Positions 1 through 10,413 are shown, counted from the stretch's first letter. The stretch: 64,000 nt of DNA from Oxytricha trifallax (GCA_000711775.1 ARYC01017745.1:1-64000), one strand, 5' to 3'. The notes: a model not told the origin generated them from the sequence alone. Numbers and translations are program-made.

Positions 1-1
1 G

Positions 2-217
2 ATTACTTTAGCTGCAGGGGTGAGAGAGATTCTAAGCAGAGAATCAAAACAATATCTCGATAAAAATAAAATAAATGGAGGTCTCAAAGAACTTGCATAC
101 TCAACTATTATCAAGCAAAGCTAAGAGAATTAACAAACAATTTAAACAATCAAACATAAACTTAGAAAGATAAAATTCAGAGAACTGCCACATGACTCTA
201 AGCTTATGTTTGTGTGA
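2..217 (+). CDS. C-terminal end of an unidentified protein (partial)
   Basis: The frame enters from the left edge of the window and stays open, with TAA/TAG read as Gln, to a TGA at 215-217. It encodes about 71 residues, beginning ITLAAGVREILSRESKQYL, then a lysine- and glutamine-rich tail. The composition is protein-like and charged, but I do not recognise a family. It lies just inside the G4T4 end at 363-378, so it could be the last gene of a TBE-like element whose body lies upstream of the window, or the last segment of a host gene. Only the reading frame is direct evidence. Confidence 0.35.
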
Positions 218-362
218 AATATTTTAAAAACTCACTTGTTATACTCACCTAAAATACTAATATTTAAACATTAAACCCCTACATAAACCCTATTAAAACC
301 CTCATAAAGTATGCACTAATAATCTACTTTTATCAATCAAAAACTCAATCAAACTACTGAAA

Positions 363-378
363 GGGTTTTGGGGTTTTG
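363..378. repeat. Telomere-like G4T4 end of a TBE-like element
   Basis: The sequence GGGTTTTGGGGTTTTG matches the outermost bases of the right ends of the two full TBEs in this window. The 160 bases to its left contain spaced CCCT/CCCC runs like the inner part of a TBE terminal repeat but clearly diverged from it. I infer the right end of another TBE-like family whose body lies left of the window. The next bases (ATG) do not fit the usual ANT target duplication, so the exact boundary is uncertain. Confidence 0.5.
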
Positions 379-1193
379 ATGTATCTTGTGAGCGTGATCA
401 ATAACGGATCTCAAGTATTCATTCTTTATTGTTCTCAGGATCGTAAAGAAGAACATCCTCTTAGGAAGCTGTCCTGAGTTCATCTCTAGATTAGGAAGGT
501 ACATATTCCTTGCTCATCTTTGATCATATAGGGGTTAAGAATTTTGACAGACAGTTCCTGATAGTGTAGAATCTCAGTGGCTCTTTTTATTCTATCCATG
601 CGATCCGAGTTTCTTGATAAGGAGGAAATAATACTTTCACTGATTTCAAAATGTAATGTAGAATCATAATCTTACAATGGACTGTCAAGTATTTGTAATG
701 ATCCTCTTTGGATCTGAATCTGCTCGTAAGTTCTCCACTCTTGACTAGCCTTGATTAGTTCATATACTGCTCTATATTAAATAGTTTGGGATTTTTATTT
801 TGTAATTAATATTTATTCTGGGATTAATTAATTTCAATCCATTACAGAGTATGTTTTAATACCTAAAGTCAATTGTTTTCATAGCAAGATAGGGGGTACT
901 CTAGTAGAATCCCAATAATTTTATCAAAACTTTTCCAAAATTTGATAAGCCAATCTTGAATTGTGATTCTTGTTAACACTTTATAATTTATTGGGAAGGA
1001 TTTTATGAATTCCCAAATTCCAAAATTTAATCCTAAGTTTCACATGCTTTATTTATCTAAGAAGTTTAAGATTTAATTAAGAATTCACACAATTTATATT
1101 AAATCTGAGATTCTTAAGTAGCATTCCAGGATTGTGGTTAAAATTTTATTATATTATTAATTTTTGTATTCATTAAAATAAAGGATATTAAAT
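379..1193. other. Intergenic stretch, no gene assigned
   Basis: The first 400 bases are less AT-rich than the rest and have short open frames on both strands, but none of them gives a protein I can support. From about 780 onward the sequence is AT-rich with no recognisable structure. Confidence 0.4.
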
Positions 1194-2632
1194 ATGCTCA
1201 ACTACAAAATGAAATCCTTAAAAAGGGATAGCTCTGATCAAAATAGCTCATCTGAAAATGACACCAAGCAGAATTTAGCCAAACTAAATTAAAGAAATCA
1301 AAATTCAAAATTAGAAAAGTAAGATTAAATGCATATTTCGTAATAAAGGAATTCTAGTTTTTGTTACATTAAGCATCTGATGACAAAAAGTATGAATGTA
1401 ATAGTTGTGAACATTCTTTTCCTCTAAGAGCAGTTTTAATGGGCATTTTCGCAAATATCATCCTTAATTTCTTGGCCCCTCTAAATCTCAAAAATCTTAA
1501 AATTAATATAGCAATAAAGCTAATCCAGAAAATAATTACTAGAGTCCTGTCATAGATCAGACCAATCTTAGCAAGGAAAAAGAAAAAATCATCGATTAAC
1601 CTAGAGAATCATTTCAAAACAAATATCCTTCGAAGAGATAAAATTATATGATCAATGCTAATTTGATAACTTGTAATTCAATTAGTAATAAATTGAGATT
1701 TAGGTAAGAGGATCAATAAAAAAACTTGACTTTCTAAAATTCTTTGACTTGGAACCAAATCTAATGATTCCAATCTTTCTTAATCTTATATCTATCGCAT
1801 AAAATCCTAGCCCTATCAGAACAAAAGGGACTTATTTTTACGAAATGCTATCATTCTTGTTAACTTATTATAGATTTTACAGTGAACTTAAAATCCTTGA
1901 TGAAAAATATTTATAAATAAATCTCAGCAACGAGTATGCAATTGCCAATAAAGCTCAGGATCAGGGATTAAAAATATAATAAATCTTAAGCAGCTAGAAA
2001 ATAAGGAAGATCACATAAGAACCACTTGAAATTATGATTGTTAATTTAAAAAAAAACAAGAGATTGCATTTCAATATAAGCCACTTTAACTTCACTTCAG
2101 ACATTCCATTCATGCTTCTTGAAGGATAATTTACTGAGGGAGATCCCTCAATGGATCTCTATGCTTGTGCCTGCATAATCATTTACACTTACATATGCAA
2201 CGACTTTTTTTTATGAACATCGATTCTTAAAAGAAGCTAATAGTACATACCAAGAAAATCAAAGAAGACCTAAGATCCTCAAGAGCTCTTATTAAGATCA
2301 TTAATTTTTTCATTCTTGAAAATGATCAGAGTATTTAGATGGATCTTGAAAGTCTCATAGAAAGAAATCGACTTCAAATCCTTTAATCCATCAATGAACA
2401 AGAGTTGAAATCTGAAAAGAAATCTTATAAATCTCAGGATCAAAGCACAATCTTAAACTTAAGAATAAGCTTAAGATATAGTAACATAAAATATTCTACA
2501 GCACCTTAAACTTGTTCATTATCAGACTTAAAATAAAGATTACTCCACAAATTAATTATCCATTTTTCTTATAAAATTATTCAAACACCAAAACTCATTC
2601 CAAATGTTGTGAAAACTACCTCAGGAAATTGA
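1194..2632 (+). CDS. C2H2 zinc-finger protein gene, probably decayed
   Basis: An ATG at 1194 opens a serine/glutamine-rich exon. A consensus-like 30-nt intron (GTAAG to AAAG, 1319-1348) joins it to a frame encoding a single C2H2 finger: CNSCEHSFPLRAV, then after one apparent lost base near 1440, GHFRKYH. This gives the C-x2-C-x12-H-x4-H spacing exactly. Downstream the frame changes at least twice more, but long Gln-rich coding-like stretches continue, including a charged helical region around 2230-2450, before a TGA at 2630-2632. The frame changes may be further introns or decay; the one inside the finger cannot be an intron. The finger resembles the style of the TBE zinc-finger kinase, but no kinase motif follows. 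Function unknown; a DNA-binding role is inferred from the finger alone. Confidence 0.5.
1319..1348 (+). other. 30-nt intron in the zinc-finger gene
   Basis: It has GTAAG at the 5' end and AAAG at the 3' end. Removing it brings the first exon into frame with the finger-encoding exon. Its length fits the very short introns seen in other genes of this window. Confidence 0.6.
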
Positions 2633-3442
2633 TCAGATATTATACAGATCTTAAGATCAATAAAATTTGAAATAAAAATAAAATCTCTTAAATTGGAAAT
2701 TATATCAGTTTTATTTAACTTAATACATAATTTAAACTGCATCTTAAACTATAAACAATTTATATGCTATATATATAGGAAATCATTATAATAATTATAC
2801 TTTAATCTAATTAAATACCCAATCTCTGTTTCAATAATAATTATTTAAACATGTAAATTATCCTAAAAAAATTTGAGCGAATAAATCCTAATAAATCTTG
2901 TTTTTAATCTTAATATAAATCATAATTTTAATATAATTAATTCAATCACTTTAATTTCAAAAGATTTTTCACCATGGGGAATACAATTATTATCAGTAGT
3001 TTTACCCTATTCCAGATCCCCATAACTTCTTAAAATGCCTTTCACCCGATTCTGCAAGTATGCTTCTTTAGCTCCCGTCATCAATATATAGTTATAGTAC
3101 GGCATTTACTTGCTTTTATGATTCTTTTACCTTTTTATTAATGAGATCTTATTTCATAACAAATTCCAAATATTTTACCACTTTAATCGTTTTTGGAAAG
3201 AATTGTTTTTATTCTATCATTTATTACATTTTATTTTTTTCCTTATTATCTTGTCATTTTTTTTACTTTAATTAAATTAATTATATTTTTTCATTTCCTT
3301 CCCTTTAACAGTATTTCTTCTAAGTTATTAATTCCTAATTTAGCACCATTTATAACCTTTTTAGATAATTATTCTTTAAATCCTTTGAGTCTTTCCATAC
3401 TTCTATTGATAAATATAAAAATATGAAATTATATTAATCATT
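2633..3442. other. AT-rich intergenic DNA
   Basis: About 800 bases of AT-rich sequence. A stretch at 2960-3080 is richer in GC but has no convincing frame. The run at 3193-3426 reads as phenylalanine/leucine/isoleucine only, a composition artefact of T-rich DNA. Confidence 0.4.
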
Positions 3443-3913
3443 GGGGGGGGAAGTTTCCTGTCAAGTAATTTTTTTTATATATAATTTTTATTAGTTAAAT
3501 TTAAAATATTTTAATTGATAATTTTTGACTCATTAAATGGCTAAAGGATAATTTAAACATTTTTAAAGAGTTTATTAGATAAATTGCAATTATTTTCTAA
3601 TGACATAACTAGAGATATAGAACCATATTTTTATTATGATTCTTACTAAAAATTTTTAAAAATTAATGTAAAATAAAATAATGTTTTAATAAAAATATTG
3701 TTCAACTTAAAGTAGATCTTGTAGCACTTCATGATTTATAGGTTAAATTGTTGAATTACAAATATGTTAAAATAAAAGAAGATGTTTATTGTTGCCAAAA
3801 ATAATAATTTCATAAAGAAAAAATAAATTAAAAAAAAATTAAAATTTTCTTGACAGGAAAATTCCCTAAAAATTCTTTTTTATCAGAAAACCTTGACAGG
3901 AAACTTCCCCCCC
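3443..3913. mobile_element. MITE with G-run ends and 7-8-bp target duplication
   Basis: The left end (3443-3465) is a run of eight G followed by AAGTTTCCTGTCAAG. The right end (3892-3913) is its exact complement, with seven C. The flanks AATCATT at 3436-3442 and 3915-3921 are identical (8 bp with one mismatch), as expected of a target-site duplication. The interior is AT-rich and noncoding, and part of the terminal motif recurs internally at about 3848-3865. About 470 bp long, with no transposase. The 8-bp duplication suggests mobilisation by a hAT-like transposase, which is an inference. Confidence 0.75.
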
Positions 3914-4199
3914 AAATCATTATTAATCAAAATTATGGTAGTAATTATAACTGACCACTAAATACGAAAGGCATTAATCATAATTTGATTTATATTTTAA
4001 ATATAATTTAATTTTTATATGTATCAATATTAGTGAACCAACATACCGGTGACCACTAAGGCAGATGTTTGATTTAGTGATAGGCCACTGTGACCTTATA
4101 ACTATGCGGAGGACTCAGTAATCACAGTAAATATCATGATTCACAACCGCTACTAAATCTTTTTACAGATACAGAATGTGGGCAGCTTGGACCTCTGTA

Positions 4200-5440
4200 A
4201 ACAGTGTTAAAGCTTAATAACTAGTTAGATTCCGAGTTTTATTAATATTAAAGTTTACACTGATTGCACAAATAAGATATACTACCTCTGCATTCGCTTC
4301 ATGACAGATTTCACCAAGGCAAATAAATAATACTTCATTGAAATAAAGCCCAAGGGCAAGGGGATTACTGCATAGTTGGAACAAACAGTCAAGATTTTCG
4401 GACATCATTCCTTCGACTAAGTCGCATATGCTGTTGATTGATTTATTAAAGCTAATTTACGGCTCCTCTCACCATTACGAGCAGTTAATCTATCGCAAAA
4501 GGGAATGCTAAACTGGAGAAGGAATCCTATATACAGAAGCGCGAATCTGGAGGCGCTTTCGATGTTGCTAATAACTATATGATCGAGAGGCTTTTAGGAG
4601 AGCCCTGTCAAGAGATAATTACGTTTGGAATAAATCAAACGATGTATCCCAGTTAGAAGCCGTTGCAAAGTCATAGAGCTCAATTAACTACGCCAATCAA
4701 TTGATCCAGAAATTCTGTGTCATCACTAAGGAGAGGGTGCCAATAATTACATTTCTCCAAGAAAATATTGCCGAAGCTTAAAAAAACGGTGATGAACCCA
4801 ATATCTCAGGGATGTTTCTACAAGCACTCGGTTACCTCCATATTCTCAATATCATTTATGAGCTCCTAATCAAGCGCAAGAGCACTAAGATTAACGGCAT
4901 GTGGATATAAGGGCCAACCAATAATGGGAATACAAAAATCACTCGCATTTTGGAGAAGATATTTCTGTGCAAACAATACGTACAGTCAAATATCGCATTT
5001 TCACATCCCAGATGAAACAAGACAAGGCCGGCGAGCCTAAAGAGCTCATATTGCAGACGAGCTTAATCTGATTAAGGTATTTGAAAATATTCTCGAATTT
5101 CTTGGATGAAACAGTTGATGGAGCCATTTAGCAGAAGTACGGCTGCGTGGAATACAAATACACGGGATGTTTAATAGTAATAACTTCAAACACTCTGCCC
5201 TTTAGCAAGTTTGACCCAGTAGATGCTAATGCTTTCAAGTCGAGATGTCTACTCTGCCAATCCGAGATACCAACATAAAGCGGGGATGAGAAATTATATA
5301 TATATAACAGGGCCAATGGTGGCACAGTTCCTTAAACTCAAAATTTCAAGTCGACCAGAGAGAAAATAATTCAGCTGTTTGAGAACACATAAACGGTGGT
5401 CAGAGACAGAAGTGAGATGTCTTGTGATGTAACGCAGTAA
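4200..5440 (+). pseudogene. Fossil Rep / superfamily-3 helicase gene (virus- or plasmid-like)
   Basis: This block is clearly coding-like on the plus strand and richer in GC than its surroundings. It carries the order expected of a superfamily-3 helicase as found in Rep/NS1 proteins: a P-loop-like GPTNNG motif near 4913, an acidic ADEL motif near 5053, and the asparagine-ending motif C (LIVITSN) near 5185. Upstream, around 4250-4440, is further coding-like sequence where a Rep endonuclease domain would lie, but I could not recognise its motifs. The gene is broken, with several interruptions, so I treat it as an old insertion of a Rep-encoding virus or plasmid-like element. Exact family (CRESS-DNA virus, parvovirus-like or other) cannot be told by eye. 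Confidence 0.55.
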
Positions 5441-5830
5441 TGATTTAATCTACACATCGGTAATTAATATATATAATAATCAAATACATTTACAAGACCA
5501 CCAAAAACTTTTTCAGACAACCTGACAACTAATCTTCATATAAATGATTAATTAATTATATTTAAAATCTAAATCAAATTATGACTACTGCCTCTTGTAT
5601 TTAGTGACAGTAAAGAATACCAGTATATAATTGATTAATAATGATTTCTATAATTTCCTATTTTTATCTATTTATCAATATTCATTTAAAAAAAATTTTA
5701 AACTTTATTTTCCTTTTTTGTTTCTTCTTCTTAAATTGTTTAATTTTTTCTTCCTTATACTATATTTACCATTTAATATTTTATTATATTTATTTAGTAA
5801 ATTGAACTAACTAATGCTTAGTTTTATTGT
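5441..5830. other. AT-rich spacer before the large transposon
   Basis: No frame or repeat could be supported between the Rep fossil and the left TA target of the 9.57-kb element. Confidence 0.4.
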
Positions 5831-5832
5831 TA

Positions 5833-5854
5833 AGGTAAAATTTTTTGAGCGTAA
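5833..5854 (+). repeat. Left terminal inverted repeat of the 9.57-kb transposon
   Basis: Twenty-two bases are identical to the reverse complement of 15382-15403. The similarity does not continue inward, so the inverted repeat is short, unlike the roughly 80-bp ends of TBE. It is preceded by the TA at 5831-5832. The methyltransferase stop codon lies only 30 bases inside. Confidence 0.88.
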
Positions 5855-5884
5855 GTAAATTTTTATTAAGAAATATAGTAATAA

Positions 5885-7325
5885 TCATTCTTCTATTTAT
5901 AATTCATTGCCTATTGAAACAAACTCTGGACAAGCATTCCAATCTCTGTCAAACAAACCACAATAGTAAACTCCAGGTATTAAAGTCTTAATAATTGATC
6001 TTATTTCATTAGGCTTCTTTGAATTTTCTTCAGGTTCGGATAAAATAAAATCCTATGCAGTAAATGGCTTAGTCTCTGGTGGTGGAGACCCTTTTAATCC
6101 AACAAGACACAATTCCTTATTGTGTCTTAAATAATAGCCTTGCCTATTCTTAAATTCATCTTTGTTATTCTTTTTGTGCTTCATCCAGGCTATTGAATCA
6201 ACAATTCTATAAAAAAAATAAGTAAAATAATTGATCATACTTATAACCCTTGTATATCATAAATGCTACTGCCTCTAAGAACTTTTGAGCAACAATCCAC
6301 ATGAAGAGATAGCCATTGTCTTGAAGCTGTTCTATCTCTAAGTTGTACAAGTCTTGAATTGTTAACGTATTATATTTTAAGAAGCTTTTATTGTTTTGAG
6401 TTTTAAAATCGATTCCCCAAGGAAAATCTACTTCTAATGCTCCAAATGAACAACCCCTGAACATCTTTTGGTACTCTCCTATTATTTTTAAGACATTTTT
6501 CTGGCAGACATCAGCATTTATTTTTATTGGCGGTGTTTCAATATATTTACTACTGTCTTAGTTTTAAAGTTCTTACTATTTTTAAATTGACCTTTCAAAT
6601 TAATTGTAAACATGATCACGGTGTCTATCTTCAGCTTGTTTTTACTGTTTGAGCTCCTCTAGATTTATAGACTTATTAATACCTAACTTTTATTCCAATT
6701 TCTGACAATTAATGGACTCATTGTTTTCAAACTCATTGAAGAAATACTCTAGTAAATTAAGTAGATATCTGTAAACTTCTTGCTGAAACTCATTCACTAT
6801 ATACTCTGAAGTTGCAATATCACTTGAGTATTTTTATCTTATTTCATCAATTTTAGCTGAAATATTGTCTGAGGTAAATTCAATTTTTTCAATTTCTTTT
6901 TAAGCTGATTTTTTTAAAGCATTTAAACTCTTTTTGTCTTGATTGTCCACGATCATAAATGAAGTAATAATTTGTTTGGCATTTTGTGATTTGCTTATAA
7001 GTTTTGAGTAGTTTAATAGATGACTTATTATTTAATTTTGAATTAGGATTTGCTGATTTTGTTGAAAGCTGCCTAGTCCAAAATTGTTGTTAATATTTGA
7101 GTCATAAGTACTCTGCTCCATCAAATCTTAAACTGTCACAGGGGTGTCTTTATAATTAAGAAGTTATTCGATATCATCGTTCATCCTTGTATGATCTGGG
7201 TATTCCATTTAAGATTATTATTGAACTTCAAAGGATAACTTTGGTATCTTCTCTGCTTATTTCTTAATCTTTTTATCATATTTCTTTTTCTTTATCTTTG
7301 CATTTGAAGGGCAACTCTTCAACAT
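5885..7325 (-). CDS. MT-A70 family adenine N6-methyltransferase (METTL3/MTA1-like)
   Basis: With a 34-nt intron (6207-6240) removed, the frame from ATG 7325 to TGA 5885 encodes 468 residues. The first 250 residues are charged and helical. The C-terminal 200 are a recognisable MT-A70 domain: TPPIKINADV, then VDFPWGI at the catalytic site, DNGYLFMWIV, GYKIVDSIAWMKHKK across the splice, and KELCLVGLKG. The catalytic tetrad is DFPW where active family members have DPPW; Asp, Pro and Trp are kept but the second position is Phe. In ciliates this family includes the DNA 6mA enzymes MTA1/MTA9, so the product may methylate adenine in DNA or RNA, which is an inference. The start is uncertain: an upstream 88-codon frame with a Cys/His cluster (7276-7542) may be spliced onto it. 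The gene sits at the left end of the transposon. Confidence 0.85.
6207..6240 (-). other. 34-nt intron in the methyltransferase gene
   Basis: On the minus strand it runs GTATGATC to TTTATAG. Removing it joins GGYK to IVDSIAW, restoring the conserved MT-A70 core where the unspliced frame would otherwise read into a poly-Phe/Leu tail. The match to the family on both sides makes this splice strong. Confidence 0.8.
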
Positions 7326-7542
7326 CTCTGTTTAAATCCACACTAAATCCGACTAAAATGTTCTTAGCTTTAAGTAATGTTTTATGGCAGCCTAAAATGT
7401 GAGTTTTTATGTTTCTGTTGCAAATATCTTTTGATTGGTTCTTTTCTTACAAGCAGTAGAGGCACCTGAACATTTTCCTATTGCAATAAGCTAGCTTAAG
7501 GTTTTGGGAACCTGTTTCTAGGTTATCGATGTTTGAGTTCAT
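7276..7542 (-). CDS. Short Cys/His-rich frame, possible first exon of the methyltransferase
   Basis: An 88-residue frame starts MNSNIDNLETG and contains CLYC, followed after about 20 residues by KTHILGCHK, a zinc-binding pattern. It overlaps the methyltransferase frame by 50 bases in another phase. A possible intron from GTCGG near 7357 to AAAG near 7300 (58 nt) would join it in phase to the methyltransferase, but the 5' site is not consensus. Alternatively it is a separate small protein. It is the nearest coding sequence to the 1.15-kb noncoding core of the element. Confidence 0.45.
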
Positions 7543-8266
7543 TTTTTCTATTTGCAATAAAGTCTAAAATTGAAAAGTTAATGTTTTAAAAGTACAAATA
7601 TAATTATTATGAGTTGAGAATTTTAATTTGGTATTTATAAGCTGGTAAAGTAAAGTGAATATTTATTTTAAAGATGTACTAATAATAAAACCTGTAAAAT
7701 AGTTACAATATAAGGTTTTTTTTAATTCTTATGAAATATAATAAACTACATCTTCTAAAATATTTGGAATAAGAGTGGTATATTGTTTTATTAAAGAAAT
7801 TTTACGAATGTTTATATTTTTTATTTATTTGTCTTTAAAATGTAATACTTTCTCTATTTAAATATAACTAATTTCGTTTATTTTTAAATATAAAAATGTA
7901 TTAGGTATTTGTTACATTGAGAGGTTAAATATTAGAGGAAATAATAATTAATAGCAATTTTAATTTAAGTGTAGTAAAAGAGCTATTATCTCTTATTCAA
8001 GTTTATTAGTTTTTATCTAAGTATTTTATTTTATATTTATCAATAAAAAACAAAAGTACTAAATTGACTAATGAAAAATAAATTTAAGGAAGTATAAAAT
8101 TTATATATAATAAGGCCATTGGACTATTATTTGTAAGCTTAAGATGAACTTTATTGCTTATCTAAGCCCTTTATAAACTTTTAAGTAAATTAATTTATAA
8201 AAATAAATTCAAATTTAATTAAAGACTCATTTTTTTAAATGCTACCCCAAAATTTATATTAATTTA

Positions 8267-8288
8267 GTCAGCTTAGGCCTAAGCTGAC
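8267..8288. repeat. Perfect 22-bp palindrome, copy 1
   Basis: The half-site GTCAGCTTAGG is followed directly by its complement. An identical copy lies 113 bases to the right. Perfect 22-bp dyads in an otherwise AT-rich noncoding region suggest a dimer-binding site or a strong hairpin, possibly for an element-encoded protein. They are not copies of the element's terminal repeats. Confidence 0.7.
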
Positions 8289-8379
8289 AAGAAATGATAA
8301 AATAATAAATAATTTTAAATAAATGTAAATTAAAAAGATACATAATTAATATTTATTTTATAAATAAATTATCAAAAAA

Positions 8380-8401
8380 GTCAGCTTAGGCCTAAGCTGA
8401 C
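8380..8401. repeat. Perfect 22-bp palindrome, copy 2
   Basis: Identical to the palindrome at 8267-8288. The flanking bases differ apart from A/T runs, so the dyad itself is what is conserved. The two copies could also pair with each other, giving a large stem around the 91 bases between them. Confidence 0.7.
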
Positions 8402-8695
8402 AATTTTTTACTATTCTTATAACATTTTTTTAAATAAAGTTTATAAACAAAATAATTTTTTAAAAAAATAAAGTTAACTTACAACATTTGTTATATTTTA
8501 GGATTTTGCTCTCATTATCAGCTATTCGCTATCTATCACTTTGATTTGAAACTCTAACTTCTTTAAGTATGATCTTGTCATAAACTATTTTTTATTGGTG
8601 TCTTTGAGTGTTCCTCTTCCTCTACAAAAGTAAGCTAGATGCTGGGGCCGTTCCTCATCAAAAATTAGTATTAGGGCATATTTGCAATCAATTTT

Positions 8696-10335
8696 TCACA
8701 AGTCTTTTAAAGATATGTCGTCTAATGCCCGTATAAGACATTTATAAAAGCAAGCGGAAGCCCAATCTACCTTAACACTAAGAATATTTTAGCAAATTTC
8801 AAGGATAAGTAATTCTTTTATCTATAGTTTTTTTGTTTCACCTGGTTAAATTTGACACGACTTACGATTCACTTAGTTTTATCTTAGAATTAGATTTTTC
8901 TTTTTTATCTATGCAAATAGTCTTTCTACTGGAGCAAGATGAAAGTGATAAGGCCCTAAAAACATAATTGGTATTTTAAGCTCCGTAAGTTTTTGCAATA
9001 AATATTTACTCCTGTGATAAGAGGCGTTGTCAAGCATAAAAACATGACTTGAGCGCCAATTTGGATCAGCTAACTGCAATTCTTAAACAAGGTTTAAAAT
9101 GAAGTAAAGCACAGTTTTACTCGTATTCTTGCCGGAATTAACTGTAAAGTACGCAATATTCTTACTGCTTATACCAGCAATTATACTAATATCATTTAAC
9201 CTGAGAGAAGATGTTGTATGAGTTAGCTTGTACTTTTTTGACCACATTTTATTTTAATTTTAGCTAAACCTAAGCTGACTCTCGTCAATGTTGATAATAG
9301 TCTTATTTTCTGAAAGATTTTGGAGATAATAATATGCTGCCTACTATCTTTAAAGCTTAGATTTTTACAGGTTTATTCTAGGGCTTAGGTAATACCGTTT
9401 CTTATAAACGAGTCGCTCACTTTCTTTCATGTATTGCCTTATACTTGATACAGATATTTTTAAGTTTAAGTCCGAGCTTATTGTTATTGAAGTGAGCTAC
9501 AACTTGCATACTCTTCACTTTCGTAGATTCTTTAATCTATTAAACTCTTGACCTCATGATTAAACTTCTTAAACTTTGGACTTGAATGCTTTAACTACTA
9601 CTCTACTTTAGTATCTTCTTCTTCAAGTAGTCTCTTCACCTTATTAAAGCTCATGCGATACCTAGACATGATTCTTGAAATAGGGGTCTTACAAACCATT
9701 GCTAAATACTGAGCATGCTTTTTAAATCTCAGCTTTTTCTTTAACAGATCTTCCATACTTCTTTTCTTGTGAAATGGCTATGAATTGCTCACAGATACTG
9801 AAAGATTCATGTTAAGATTGCGAAATTCATTTTATAGGAAATCTCTGATTTAATCTAAGAATTCTTCAGAGTTTGAACCTTATTGTAGAATCCGTTGCAA
9901 GTATAGCAGATCTTCTTCTGTGCTTATTTATTTCCTTCGCTTTATTAGTATCACTGCTCTTAAAATACTTTCCAAAATTTCCAATTTAGTCAATCCTAAT
10001 GGCGTCTATGACTCTGCAGATTGGATCTCTTTATTTTTCCTGGGATCTTATAGAAAGTATTCTGCATCTTTGCTTGAATATTTACTTTTTACTTTCTTCT
10101 CTAATTGAGTTAAGTCTTACTCGTTTAGCGAAAACACTTTGATTGGTTGTGGTTAAGATAAACCTAATAATAGTAGAGTTGAAGTCGAATACTTTTGAAG
10201 GTCCTTCATTTCTAATACTTCCTCTTCATCACTACTACTTGAAGATGAAACAAAGCCTTCTTCATTTCGTGTATCTCTAGGAGGCCTTTAAAAATAATTT
10301 GTTATTTTGTTTTTGAAAGCTTTAAGTTTTTTCAT
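8696..10335 (-). CDS. DD34E transposase (Tc1/mariner-IS630 superfamily)
   Basis: With a 35-nt intron (9477-9511) removed, the frame from ATG 10335 to TGA 8696 encodes 534 residues; an earlier in-frame ATG lies at 10407. The N-terminal half is acidic and serine-rich, then basic and helical (KKKLRFKKHAQYLAMVCKT), likely the DNA-binding part. The catalytic domain shows NIDESQLRF (first Asp), FMLDNASYHRSKY (second Asp), and HFHLAPVERLFAQIKKKN (Glu), with exactly 34 residues between the second Asp and the Glu. No interruptions were found, so it appears functional. It is much longer than the 354-residue TBE transposase and only distantly similar. It is predicted to cut and paste the 9.57-kb element at TA targets. 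Confidence 0.88.
9477..9511 (-). other. 35-nt intron in the transposase gene
   Basis: On the minus strand it runs GTATGC to AATAAG. Removing it joins IYESE to DSDLNLK and removes an in-frame TGA. It lies in the N-terminal half, upstream of the DDE core. Confidence 0.65.
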
Positions 10336-10413
10336 TTTTGCAATAACTTTTTTGTTTATTACAGAACAGGAATTCTCTATGGAGAAATGTCTTTTGCCAA
10401 AAAGCATTCTTCT
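10336..10413. promoter_or_regulatory. Divergent promoter between transposase and coiled-coil gene
   Basis: Seventy-eight bases separate the chosen start codons of the two divergently read genes. If the transposase begins at its upstream ATG (10407), only six bases would separate the starts, which argues for the shorter start. There is no clear TATA box. Shared control of transposase and partner is an inference from the spacing. Confidence 0.4.

Larger units (their letters stand above)
7543..8695. other. Noncoding core of the transposon
   Basis: AT-rich sequence between the methyltransferase and transposase genes, both on the minus strand. It contains two identical 22-bp palindromes (8267-8288 and 8380-8401). 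Beyond the transposase stop, the same minus-strand frame remains open for about 70 codons (roughly 8490-8695). It might be a read-through or lost C-terminal extension, but I have no homology to support it. Confidence 0.5.

Noticed and set aside
3193-3426. Standard-code frame of 77 residues, almost all Phe/Leu/Ile
   Set aside because: Composition simply reflects T-rich DNA; no domain and no neighbours in frame.
4214-5325. Several minus-strand frames of 60-65 residues
   Set aside because: They are antisense to the Rep/SF3-like fossil, whose motifs are on the plus strand.
8267-8401. Palindromes as the ends of a small nested transposon
   Set aside because: Each is self-complementary and the two are identical, but no target duplication flanks the pair, so a site or hairpin is more likely.
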